Shown piece by piece: positions 1-7,093 of a stretch of 12,207 bases of DNA. Origin of the DNA: an uncultured Prevotella sp. (lineage in GTDB: Bacteria > Bacteroidota > Bacteroidia > Bacteroidales > Bacteroidaceae); the NCBI GenBank assembly GCA_937874345.1, contig CALNBT010000066.1, forward strand, positions 1-12,207, in the 5' to 3' direction. The notes under the pieces were generated by a model, which saw only the letters and a list, made by a program, of their open reading frames with translations, ran no database searches and was not told the origin of the DNA. How positions within the stretch are numbered: position 1 is the first letter of the stretch; every line of letters starts with the position of its first letter. Both the position numbers and the translations under genes were made by a program.

Positions 1-370
1 GTGGCGCGTTTATCCAGGTCGATCCAATTTTCGAACCAATGACATAACGGTTTAAGGTGTCGTTATAAACAACCTGCTGTTTAAGATTATCGGGACGTTT
101 CAAGTCCAGAGATCCTTGATTCAAATCGTCTAATGTCACAGGAAGTGTCCGTTGTATTTTCCATCGAGGGTTTAATAGAGAATCCGGAATCGTTTCCTCT
201 GAATCGATGTTTGGTTGTACTTTTACTTGTATGGTATCCTTCTTTTTGGTTTGCTGATTTGTTTTTGGGGTTTTATTATCTTGCCAATAAGGGGCAACAA
301 TAGCATAACTTGCCATGCTGATGACAAGTAATGCTATCATTAATCCAAAATATCTTCCCTTATTATGCAT
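1..370 (-). CDS. sprA: SprA/Sov T9SS outer-membrane translocon, N-terminal part (partial)
   Basis: This frame is open from an ATG at 370 down to the left edge, giving 123 codons and no stop, so only the N-terminus of a much larger protein is present (SprA homologues exceed 2000 residues). It begins MHNKGRYFGLMIALLVISMA, a signal peptide with likely cleavage after SYA (residue 23) or IVA (26). A charged Lys/Asp-rich linker follows, then a segment with RTLPVTLDDL, LDLKRPDN and VVYNDTLNRYVIGSKIG. That pattern matches what I recall of the conserved SprA N-terminus (a DLK-P-N motif, then a V-Y-D...Y-V-I...K-I-G strand). SprA is the giant beta-barrel that exports T9SS cargo across the outer membrane. 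It starts 37 bp after the ruvA stop on the same strand; ruvA-sprA adjacency is a recurring Bacteroidetes arrangement, so co-transcription is likely. The identity rests on about 120 residues plus synteny. Confidence 0.85.
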   Translation of the reverse strand, partial: MHNKGRYFGLMIALLVISMASYAIVAPYWQDNKTPKTNQQTKKKDTIQVKVQPNIDSEETIPDSLLNPRWKIQRTLPVTLDDLNQGSLDLKRPDNLKQQVVYNDTLNRYVIGSKIGSTWINAP

Positions 371-407
371 ATTTGCAGATGACATTTGCCATCTGATATT
401 TCAATGA

Positions 408-1022
408 TTACTTAATTTGCTTTAATGCCAACTTCACAACTTCCTCGACAGGCGATGAAGGGTCTTCATTCAAAATATCCTCAACGACTTTGGCACTGGG
501 CGCCGGTGAGAAGCCAAGCATGGTCAATGCACTGACTGCTTCGTCTCTAACAGCACGATCGAAAGCTGAGATTGGTTCGTTGCTAACATGAAGTTCTGTA
601 GCAATACCGCTGCTCACAATTTTATCACGCAAATCAATAATAATACGCTGTGCTGTTTTTAAACCGATACCCTTGACGGATTTCAATATTCTCTCATCGC
701 CATTTGCAATGACGTTACACAATTCGGCAGGAGAAATAGTAGATAAAATCATGCGTGCAGTATTGGCTCCCACCCCAGAAACTGTAATGAGTAACCTATA
801 CAATGCCCGTTCTTGCTTTGAAGCAAATCCATAGAATGTATAGTTGTCATCACGACCGCCTGTCACCAACGACTCATGCACATACAATTTCACTTCTTTC
901 TTTCCCTGAATGGCACTGTAAGTGTTTAAAGAAATATTCAAACAATAACCCAAACCGGCTATTTCGACCACAGCTTGCGCTGGAGTTAATTCTGTCAATT
1001 CACCCCTAATGTATTCTATCAT
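408..1022 (-). CDS. ruvA: Holliday junction branch migration protein RuvA
   Basis: This is a 204-residue protein, the normal size for RuvA. RuvA tetramers bind four-way Holliday junctions and load the RuvB motor for branch migration; RuvC then resolves the junction. The three domains are visible. An N-terminal OB fold opens MIEYIRGELTEL and contains GLGY near residue 26 and FYGF-KQERALY at 63-75. Domain II has two helix-hairpin-helix DNA-binding motifs, with GVG at 83-85 (ITVSGVGANTA) and GIG at 118-120 (VKGIGLKTAQRII). A short C-terminal domain III (about 155-204, with LTMLGFSP and EEVVKLALKQIK) is the RuvB-binding part. The acidic pin between strands is not obvious from sequence alone. The ATG at 1020-1022 gives the canonical MI start. 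No Shine-Dalgarno is visible; the upstream 35 bp is an AT-rich run. It is probably the first gene of a ruvA-sprA transcript. Confidence 0.97.
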   Translation of the reverse strand: MIEYIRGELTELTPAQAVVEIAGLGYCLNISLNTYSAIQGKKEVKLYVHESLVTGGRDDNYTFYGFASKQERALYRLLITVSGVGANTARMILSTISPAELCNVIANGDERILKSVKGIGLKTAQRIIIDLRDKIVSSGIATELHVSNEPISAFDRAVRDEAVSALTMLGFSPAPSAKVVEDILNEDPSSPVEEVVKLALKQIK

Positions 1023-1493
1023 ATATTATTTTTGTATATATACATTATATGTAACGCAATCTGCCTGCGCATATTGCCTAAAGCAGTTCCAAAAAACAGT
1101 TAAGCAACTCTTATATAAGCATCCATTTTTCCCTTCAATTGGTGTATCAAGTTTAGTCCCCATTGAGTCGAATAAATGAACACTATCAAACAACAGCATA
1201 ACTTTTCATTTCCTATTTTATTCTATAAAAGAAACGGAATGAACCATAAAGGCTGGTCTTCCTTATGTATGAGATATTTGTAAGTGACATGATACAGTTG
1301 CAGTCATTTGGATTGATAGACTGATTTTGGTAAAAAAACAGAAGTATTCGCAACAGAATCTGAAGCTTTTATGTAATTTTGCAATGAAAGGACAATGGAC
1401 CATGAGAGAGAGGAGAACAAATCTCCATACTGCTTTCAAGGAAGATTTCAAACATCTGACAGAACTTTTAAATAAAAAACTCTTTAACTATAA
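1023..1493. other. Divergent intergenic spacer between ruvA and ddh
   Basis: This is 471 bp of AT-rich sequence with no convincing gene. It must hold promoters for both flanking genes. The 30 bp nearest ruvA are a T/A run including the palindromes GTATATATAC (1034-1043) and TACAT-TAT-ATGTA (1041-1053). I found no CAAAnnTA (minus-strand -7 box) for ruvA. A TAnnTTTG match for ddh lies at 1374-1381 and is listed separately. A 62-codon minus-strand frame at 1263-1451 lacks any recognisable domain and is not called. No tRNA cloverleaf or riboswitch was recognised. Confidence 0.6.
1374..1381 (+). promoter_or_regulatory. Candidate -7 box (TAATTTTG) upstream of ddh
   Basis: TAATTTTG fits the Bacteroidetes sigma-ABfr -7 consensus TAnnTTTG. 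No TTTG element sits about 19-21 bp upstream, where ATTCGCAAC is found instead, so only half the promoter is supported. If it is used, the transcript starts near 1388-1390 and carries a leader of about 105 nt before ddh. In AT-rich DNA such matches arise by chance, so this is tentative. Confidence 0.3.
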
Positions 1494-2399
1494 ATGAAAA
1501 TGAAAAAGATTAGAGCAGCCGTAGTAGGTTACGGCAATATTGGACGCTATGCCTTAGAGGCATTGGAAGCTGCAGACGATTTTGAGGTAGCTGGCATCGT
1601 TCGCCGTCAAGGAGCAGAAAACAAACCTTTGGAACTAACCAATTACAAGGTTGTAAAAGATATCACAGAACTGAAAGATGTTGATGTTGCCATATTGGCC
1701 ACACCAACTCGCAGCTGTTTTGAATACGCCAAGCAGATCATTCCACTGGGAATCAATACTGTTGACAGTTTCGACATTCATACAGAAATACTAGACTATC
1801 GCGCAAAACTAATGCCTTTATGCAAACAGCATAACGCTGTGAGTGTCATCAGTGCAGGATGGGATCCCGGATCTGACTCTATCGTACGTGCGTTGATGGA
1901 AACATTGGCTCCCAAAGGTCTTTCGTATACCAACTTCGGCCCAGGCATGTCGATGGGACACAGCGTCTGTGCAAGAAGCAAAGATGGCGTAAAAAATGCA
2001 CTTTCTGTAACGATTCCGTTGGGTGAAGGCATTCATCGACGCATGGTTTATGTTGAATTGGAAGACGGTGCCACATTGGAACAGGTAACAAAAGAGATAA
2101 AAGCCGATCCCTATTTCTCTCATGATGAGACGCATGTTATGGCTGTTGAGTCAGTAGACGCCGTCAGAGACATGGGGCATGGTGTAAATTTGGTTCGCAA
2201 AGGAGTAAGCGGAACCACCCCTAACCAACGGATGGAGTTCAGCATGAGCATCAATAATCCCGCACTTACTGGCCAAGTTCTTGTTAATGTTGCTAGAGCC
2301 AGCATGCACCTACAACCAGGTTGCTATACCATGATCGAGATTCCTGTCATAGACATGCTTCCCGGAGATCGTGAAAGCAATATCCAGCATTTGGTATAA
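1494..2399 (+). CDS. ddh: meso-Diaminopimelate D-dehydrogenase
   Basis: This NADPH-dependent enzyme (EC 1.4.1.16) reductively aminates L-2-amino-6-oxopimelate (tetrahydrodipicolinate) with ammonia to give meso-DAP in one step, for peptidoglycan and lysine. It has 301 residues, or 299 from the second ATG; the family is about 300-325. The N-terminal Rossmann fold carries GYGNIG at 12-17 and a basic VRRQG at 36-40 suited to NADP. Substrate-domain motifs are VDSFDIH (90-96), STGWDP-like AGWDPGSDS (121-129) and GPGMSMGHS (149-157). A conserved tail PGCYTMIEIPVID (275-287) returns to the nucleotide domain. Two in-frame ATGs lie 6 bp apart (1494 and 1500). The second gives MKKIRAAVVGYG, which matches the usual family start better, so the true start may be 1500. 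There is no clear Shine-Dalgarno. It is monocistronic, bounded by a long spacer and the terminator at 2526-2568. Confidence 0.96.
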   Translation: MKMKKIRAAVVGYGNIGRYALEALEAADDFEVAGIVRRQGAENKPLELTNYKVVKDITELKDVDVAILATPTRSCFEYAKQIIPLGINTVDSFDIHTEILDYRAKLMPLCKQHNAVSVISAGWDPGSDSIVRALMETLAPKGLSYTNFGPGMSMGHSVCARSKDGVKNALSVTIPLGEGIHRRMVYVELEDGATLEQVTKEIKADPYFSHDETHVMAVESVDAVRDMGHGVNLVRKGVSGTTPNQRMEFSMSINNPALTGQVLVNVARASMHLQPGCYTMIEIPVIDMLPGDRESNIQHLV

Positions 2400-2525
2400 A
2401 ATAATAGATTGATTGTATAAACAAAACTAAGTCTTTAATGGTTAAATAGGTTTGAATCTGCAGATGAGCGCAAAGATTGGCGCACTTTCTATACGTAAGA
2501 ATCCTATTCTATCACTTTTTAAGAT

Positions 2526-2568
2526 AAATCCAAGAAGTATCATTCCACTTCTTGGATTTTTTATTTTT
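2526..2568 (+). terminator. Intrinsic terminator after ddh
   Basis: A perfect 13-bp stem has its left arm at 2526-2538 (AAATCCAAGAAGT) and its right arm at 2547-2559 (ACTTCTTGGATTT). The loop is 8 nt (ATCATTCC), and the stem runs directly into a T-rich tract TTTATTTTT ending at 2568. It is oriented for plus-strand transcription. It lies 126 bp after the ddh stop, giving an unusually long 3' untranslated region, and it separates ddh from the efflux operon. Confidence 0.88.
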
Positions 2569-2663
2569 CAGAGGCTATACCTTATATCCTCTATTCTAAA
2601 TGGAATTTGTCTAAATTTAATAAATATTAAATAAAAAAGATTACTAAATTAAATTCTTTTCCA

Positions 2664-2671
2664 TATTTTTG
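2664..2671 (+). promoter_or_regulatory. Candidate -7 box (TATTTTTG) of the efflux operon
   Basis: TATTTTTG matches the Bacteroidetes -7 consensus TAnnTTTG exactly and sits 42 bp before the ATG at 2714, so transcription would begin near 2678-2680. No clean TTTG -33 element is present at the expected distance; the upstream 60 bp is very AT-rich. The position also supports choosing ATG 2714 over an upstream in-frame TTG at 2669, which overlaps this box and would lie outside the transcript. Confidence 0.5.
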
Positions 2672-2713
2672 TATAGATTCTATTTACCAAAAGACCTAGT
2701 AACCTCGTCAGCC

Positions 2714-5700
2714 ATGCTTGAGAAAATCATTCATTTTAGTCTGAAATACAAGCTGATAGCCATTCTGTTTACATTTGGTATCGCAGTCTTCGGCATTTAT
2801 TCTATCATTAATATTCCTGTGGGTGCTGTTCCAGATATCACGAACAATCAGGTACAGGTGATTACCACTTCTAACAACTTGTCGACACAAGAGATCGAAC
2901 AGTTCATCACTGCACCCGTTGAATTGGAAATGGCCAACCTGCCAGGTGTCAAAGAAATTCGTTCTATTTCAAAGTTTGGACTCTCGGTAGTGACCATTGT
3001 CTTTGAGGAAGGGATGGGGACCTATTTACCAAGGCAGTTGATTGCTGAAAAAATAAAATCAGCTTCGGCCAATATTCCACAGGGGTTTGGAACACCAGAA
3101 ATGGGACCGATAACGACCGGACTGGGCGAAATTTACCAATATACCCTTGACGTGAAGCCTGGATATAAAAACAGATATACAGCCATGGATCTGCGAACGA
3201 TCCAAGACTGGATAGTGAAGCGCCAGCTGTCTGGCATCAAGGGAGTCGTCGAAGTAAACAGTTGGGGAGGCTATCTCAAGCAATATGAAGTTGCCATTAA
3301 TCCTCAAAAGCTTCAAGAAATGAATGTTACGCTGATGGATGTATTCAATGCATTGGAGAGTAACAACAGTATTTCGGGTGGTGGTTATATAGAGAAAAAT
3401 ACACAAAGCTATTTTATTCGGGGTGATGCACAGGTAAAATCTCTCAGCGATATTGAAAATATCGTCGTCAAAAACGAACGGGGCATGCCTATATTGGTAA
3501 AAAACATCGCTCAAGTTCACTTTGGCTATGCCAATCGTTTTGGCGCCATCACTGCAAATGGGGAAGGAGAAAAGGTATTCGGTCAAATCATGATGCTCAA
3601 GAATGCGAACTCAAAAGAGGTTATTCGAGACATCAAGGACCGTGTCGCAGAGGTGCAAGCCAATCTTCCTGAGGGCGTCTACGTGAACCCAGTGCTTGAA
3701 CGCGGTGAACTGATTAGCAAAACGACGTCAACCGTTTTCGAGAATCTGTTGTTTGGTTGTATCATCGTCTTCATTGTGGTGCTCCTTTTATTGGGTAACT
3801 TACGTTCGGCTTTGATCATCGCTTCCATGATACCTTTGGCATTATTGTTCACCCTTTCCATGATGTACATCTTCGGAATCGATGCCAATCTGATGAGTTT
3901 AGGTGCGCTTGATTTCGGTATTATTATTGACGGAGCCGTGATTATTGTTGAATTTGTCGCAGTAAGCCTCATCGATCATCATAGAGAACTAAAAGCACAG
4001 AAAGGCGAAAAGAAGCAGCAGTTAATGGATCAACTTACCTACTTCGGTGCATCGAGGATGATGCATTCGGCCATCTTTGGTCAATTAATCATCCTCATCG
4101 TATTCATCCCTATCCTATCGTTGCAGGGAGTTGAAGGCAAAATGTTCCGGCCGATGGCCTTGGCCTTTAGCTTTGCCATCTTCGGAGCGATGATCTTGTG
4201 TCTGACGTGGTTGCCGGTCATTATCTCTCTCTACTTGAAACCTCAGAAACTTTCCAAGAAGAATATCTCAAAGCGCATCATGAAGTTTGCAACCATGACA
4301 TACCTCCCTGTAATGAAATGGTCTATCAACCACAAACGAATCATATTTTCATTGGCATTAGGCTCACTCATCTTTGCGGTTATTCTGTTGACGAGGATGG
4401 GTGGAGAGTTCGTTCCTACACTCGATGAAGGCGACTTTGTTATCCAGCCTGTTCTGAAAACGGGAACATCGCTGTCAAAAACCGTTGAAACCACCACACA
4501 GATGGAGAAGATTCTAAAGACAAAGTTCCCTGAAGTCGATCAAATTGTATCCAGAATTGGAGCGGCCGAGGTTCCTACCGACCCCATGTCGATGGAAGAA
4601 GTCGATATGATTATCAAACTAAAGCCCAAGAGCCAATGGGTTTCTGCCAAATCTAAAGAAGAGTTGGCTAATCTTTTCAAAAAAGCACTTTCGGTTATTC
4701 CAGGTATTGAATACGAATTTACGCAACCCATTGAGATGCGATTCAATGAATTGATTACGGGTGTGCGGGCAGACATTGCCGTCAAGGTGTTTGGGGAAGA
4801 CCTGAATTATCTGAACGAAAAAGCGACAGAAATCAAAGCTTTGATCGAGAAGATACCTGGAGCGGCAGATGTCATCCTAGAAAAGACAACCGGACTGCCA
4901 CAGATGAACGTCAAATACAATCGTGAGAAGATAGCCTATTATGGTGTAGATGCTAAAACACTCAATGCCTATCTATCAACAGCTTTTGGAGGCGAATCCA
5001 CCAATAGCGTATTCGAAGGTGAGAAACGTTTTGATTTAGTGGTGCGGCTACAAAAAGAAAGTCGTACGGATATAGACAACATCAAACAATTACAGGTTCC
5101 ACTACCCAACGGCAAACAGGTTCCACTGAGCGAGCTTGCTGATATCACTTTTACCGAGGGTCCTGCCAAGATCTCACGCGAAAACACTCGTCGCCGCGTT
5201 GTTGTGAGTGTGAATGTACGAAACCGTGACTTAAAATCGGTTGTTTCAGATATTCAAAAAACAGTTGAGAAGAATGTGCAGCTCAACCCTGGCACATACA
5301 TCAAATATGGTGGCCAGTTCGAAAATCTACAAAATGCGACAAACCGATTGATGATTGCCGTTCCAATAGCCTTGGCGATGATTTTCATCTTTCTACACTT
5401 TGCATTCAAATCGATGAAAGATACCATCATGATCTTCACCGCGGTACCATTATCCATTGTCGGCGGCGTATTGGCCTTGTGGATGAGAGGAATGTCGTTC
5501 AGTATTTCGGCAGGTGTTGGTTTCATTGCCCTTTTTGGTATAGCGGTATTGAACGGTATTGTCTTGATAGAGCACCTCAAGCATCTTAAACAGACAGGTA
5601 TGACAGACATGAGAAAGTTGATATTAATCGGTACAACCGACCGCTTACGACCAGTCATGCTAACTGCAGCTGCTGCTGCAATGGGTTTTTTGCCAATGGC

Positions 5701-7060
5701 TATTTCAACAGGTTCGGGAGCAGAAGTACAAAGGCCATTGGCCACTGTGGTCATTGGGGGGTTGGTTACGTCGTCCATGCTCACCATGATAGCACTGCCT
5801 CTGCTTTTCATGATGTTCCATGATGATGAAGGATTGAAATACAAGATCGTGAGATTATTCAAATCCAAGAACTTTCTGATCCCACTTCTATTTATATTGC
5901 CAACCGGACAAGCGTTTGCACAACCCAGGCAACTGAGTTTGGAGAGTGCTATCCAACTGGCTTTAGGTAACAACAAAGAATACCAGGCATATCAGATGAA
6001 AGTAAAAGAGCGACAAATCATTGCGACAAACAAGTTTGATATGGACAAAACCAAGATTTACTATGGTTACGATCAAGCCAATATGGCTGAAAACGGATAT
6101 CCATTGCATACCTTCGGGATAGAGCAGACATTGCCCTTTCCAACCGTTTTTGCTGAACGAAACCGCGCTAACTATTGGGAAGTGGCCATGTCAGAGGATG
6201 AGTTATTGAGGCAGAAAATGATACTAACCAAGCAAGTTTCATCGATCTACTACGACATCTTGTTCCTCAACACCAAATTAGAATATTATCAAAAACTTGA
6301 TAGTCTATATGGAAAACTGAACGAAAGTGCCGAAAAACGTTACAAGCTAGGAGATATCAGTCAACTGGACCAGATGAATGCTCAGGCAAAAAAACAGCAA
6401 ATAGACCTTGAACTCAACCAATTGAAATACGATCTCAGCAGTGCTTACCAGCAGTTGGTGTCCGTCATTCAACTGAAAGAACCATTTACAATTGCTAGTC
6501 AAGACATCCATTTAATATCTATTACAACTCCCGACTATAGCAATTTGGCCGATATCAAGTGGTTGAAAAACAGGTCAAACTACTTGAACTCAACGATCAA
6601 GATTGAGAAACAACGACTGCTACCCGATTTCACCTTGGGTTATTTCTATGGATACAACAACTTTCAAAATCATAAAGGATACAATGGTATTACCGTAGGC
6701 GTCAGCATCCCATTATATGCCAAGACGCAAAAAACAAAGTCCAAGGCCCTACAGATGGAAATAATGGCCAACGAGATGGTAATAAAAAATGATTTGTTGT
6801 TGTTGGAATCAAAATACAACCGACTTCAAAACGAATTGACCAAACATCGGGTTGCCATCGATTTTTATCAATCTACCGGTAAGAAATTGAGCGACGAGAT
6901 TATTCGTTCTGCCACCAAGAGTTATCAAGCAGGTGCCATCGACTTCTACCAGTTTGCCATGAGCATAGAAAACTCGATGAATCTGAAGCTCGATTATTAC
7001 AAAGCAATTGCTGCTTACAATCAGACAGCTTTGGAAATGAATTATCTTACAAAAGAATAA
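2714..7060 (+). CDS. CzcA-type heavy-metal RND efflux pump fused to a TolC-like outer-membrane channel
   Basis: This 1448-residue protein is a proton-driven exporter. Residues 1-1040 are a full RND pump: TM1 at 12-32, a periplasmic porter domain, TM2-6 at about 341-508, TM7 at 541-561, a second porter domain, and TM8-12 at about 876-1032. TM4 holds DFGIIIDGAVIIVE with D400, D406 and E413, the proton-path signature of Zn/Co/Cd/Ni-type (HME) pumps. The usual VEN is VEF here. By alignment from memory, CusA's metal-binding Met573/623/672 fall on Gln578/Glu629/Glu679, and RFNELITGVR is CzcA-like, arguing against Cu/Ag. Residues 1071-1448 are TolC-like, with two helical-hairpin halves (about 1075-1260 and 1280-1448) and strand motifs LPDFTLGYFYGY and GVSIPLYAK. 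A signal-peptide-like segment (1047-1069) joins the two parts. Start is ATG 2714, giving the family-typical MLEKIIHFSLKYK. The fused architecture is known in Bacteroidetes; the substrate metal is inferred. Confidence 0.93.
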   Translation: MLEKIIHFSLKYKLIAILFTFGIAVFGIYSIINIPVGAVPDITNNQVQVITTSNNLSTQEIEQFITAPVELEMANLPGVKEIRSISKFGLSVVTIVFEEGMGTYLPRQLIAEKIKSASANIPQGFGTPEMGPITTGLGEIYQYTLDVKPGYKNRYTAMDLRTIQDWIVKRQLSGIKGVVEVNSWGGYLKQYEVAINPQKLQEMNVTLMDVFNALESNNSISGGGYIEKNTQSYFIRGDAQVKSLSDIENIVVKNERGMPILVKNIAQVHFGYANRFGAITANGEGEKVFGQIMMLKNANSKEVIRDIKDRVAEVQANLPEGVYVNPVLERGELISKTTSTVFENLLFGCIIVFIVVLLLLGNLRSALIIASMIPLALLFTLSMMYIFGIDANLMSLGALDFGIIIDGAVIIVEFVAVSLIDHHRELKAQKGEKKQQLMDQLTYFGASRMMHSAIFGQLIILIVFIPILSLQGVEGKMFRPMALAFSFAIFGAMILCLTWLPVIISLYLKPQKLSKKNISKRIMKFATMTYLPVMKWSINHKRIIFSLALGSLIFAVILLTRMGGEFVPTLDEGDFVIQPVLKTGTSLSKTVETTTQMEKILKTKFPEVDQIVSRIGAAEVPTDPMSMEEVDMIIKLKPKSQWVSAKSKEELANLFKKALSVIPGIEYEFTQPIEMRFNELITGVRADIAVKVFGEDLNYLNEKATEIKALIEKIPGAADVILEKTTGLPQMNVKYNREKIAYYGVDAKTLNAYLSTAFGGESTNSVFEGEKRFDLVVRLQKESRTDIDNIKQLQVPLPNGKQVPLSELADITFTEGPAKISRENTRRRVVVSVNVRNRDLKSVVSDIQKTVEKNVQLNPGTYIKYGGQFENLQNATNRLMIAVPIALAMIFIFLHFAFKSMKDTIMIFTAVPLSIVGGVLALWMRGMSFSISAGVGFIALFGIAVLNGIVLIEHLKHLKQTGMTDMRKLILIGTTDRLRPVMLTAAAAAMGFLPMAISTGSGAEVQRPLATVVIGGLVTSSMLTMIALPLLFMMFHDDEGLKYKIVRLFKSKNFLIPLLFILPTGQAFAQPRQLSLESAIQLALGNNKEYQAYQMKVKERQIIATNKFDMDKTKIYYGYDQANMAENGYPLHTFGIEQTLPFPTVFAERNRANYWEVAMSEDELLRQKMILTKQVSSIYYDILFLNTKLEYYQKLDSLYGKLNESAEKRYKLGDISQLDQMNAQAKKQQIDLELNQLKYDLSSAYQQLVSVIQLKEPFTIASQDIHLISITTPDYSNLADIKWLKNRSNYLNSTIKIEKQRLLPDFTLGYFYGYNNFQNHKGYNGITVGVSIPLYAKTQKTKSKALQMEIMANEMVIKNDLLLLESKYNRLQNELTKHRVAIDFYQSTGKKLSDEIIRSATKSYQAGAIDFYQFAMSIENSMNLKLDYYKAIAAYNQTALEMNYLTKE
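5852..5920 (+). other. Internal signal-peptide-like junction within the RND-TolC fusion
   Basis: Encoded residues 1047-1069 have a basic n-region (VRLFKSKN), a hydrophobic h-region (FLIPLLFILP) and a c-region TGQAFA followed by QP, an A-x-A signal peptidase I type site. It directly follows the twelfth RND helix, whose end is expected in the cytoplasm, so the topology suits a secretory signal. Cleavage after Ala1069 would free a channel of about 379 residues. Cleavage itself is inference. Confidence 0.6.
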
Positions 7061-7093
7061 CAATAATCTTAAAAAACAACGGTACTAGCCAAT

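Noticed and set aside
1027..1034. TATTTTTG -7 match on the plus strand near ruvA
   Set aside because: The nearest plus-strand gene is about 460 bp away and the match lies in a T/A run where chance hits are expected.
1263..1451. 62-codon minus-strand frame in the ruvA-ddh spacer
   Set aside because: Cys/Phe-rich low-complexity translation without domain, promoter or conserved neighbour.
2449..2462. GGTTTGAATC resembling a tRNA T-loop
   Set aside because: No matching acceptor, D or anticodon stems around it.
2452..2634. 60-codon plus-strand frame beginning with TTG
   Set aside because: It runs straight through the intrinsic terminator hairpin at 2526-2568, which explains part of its sequence.
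2669..2713. N-terminal extension of the RND gene from an upstream TTG
   Set aside because: The TTG overlaps a promoter -7 box, so it would not be transcribed, and MLEKIIHFSLKYK from ATG 2714 is the normal family start.
3059..3586. 175-codon minus-strand open frame
   Set aside because: Antisense to the first porter domain of the pump; no domain or start context supports it.
5254..5976. 240-codon minus-strand open frame
   Set aside because: It lies fully antisense to the membrane helices and C-terminal part of the RND gene, has no recognisable domain, and its composition follows from the opposite-strand hydrophobic codons.
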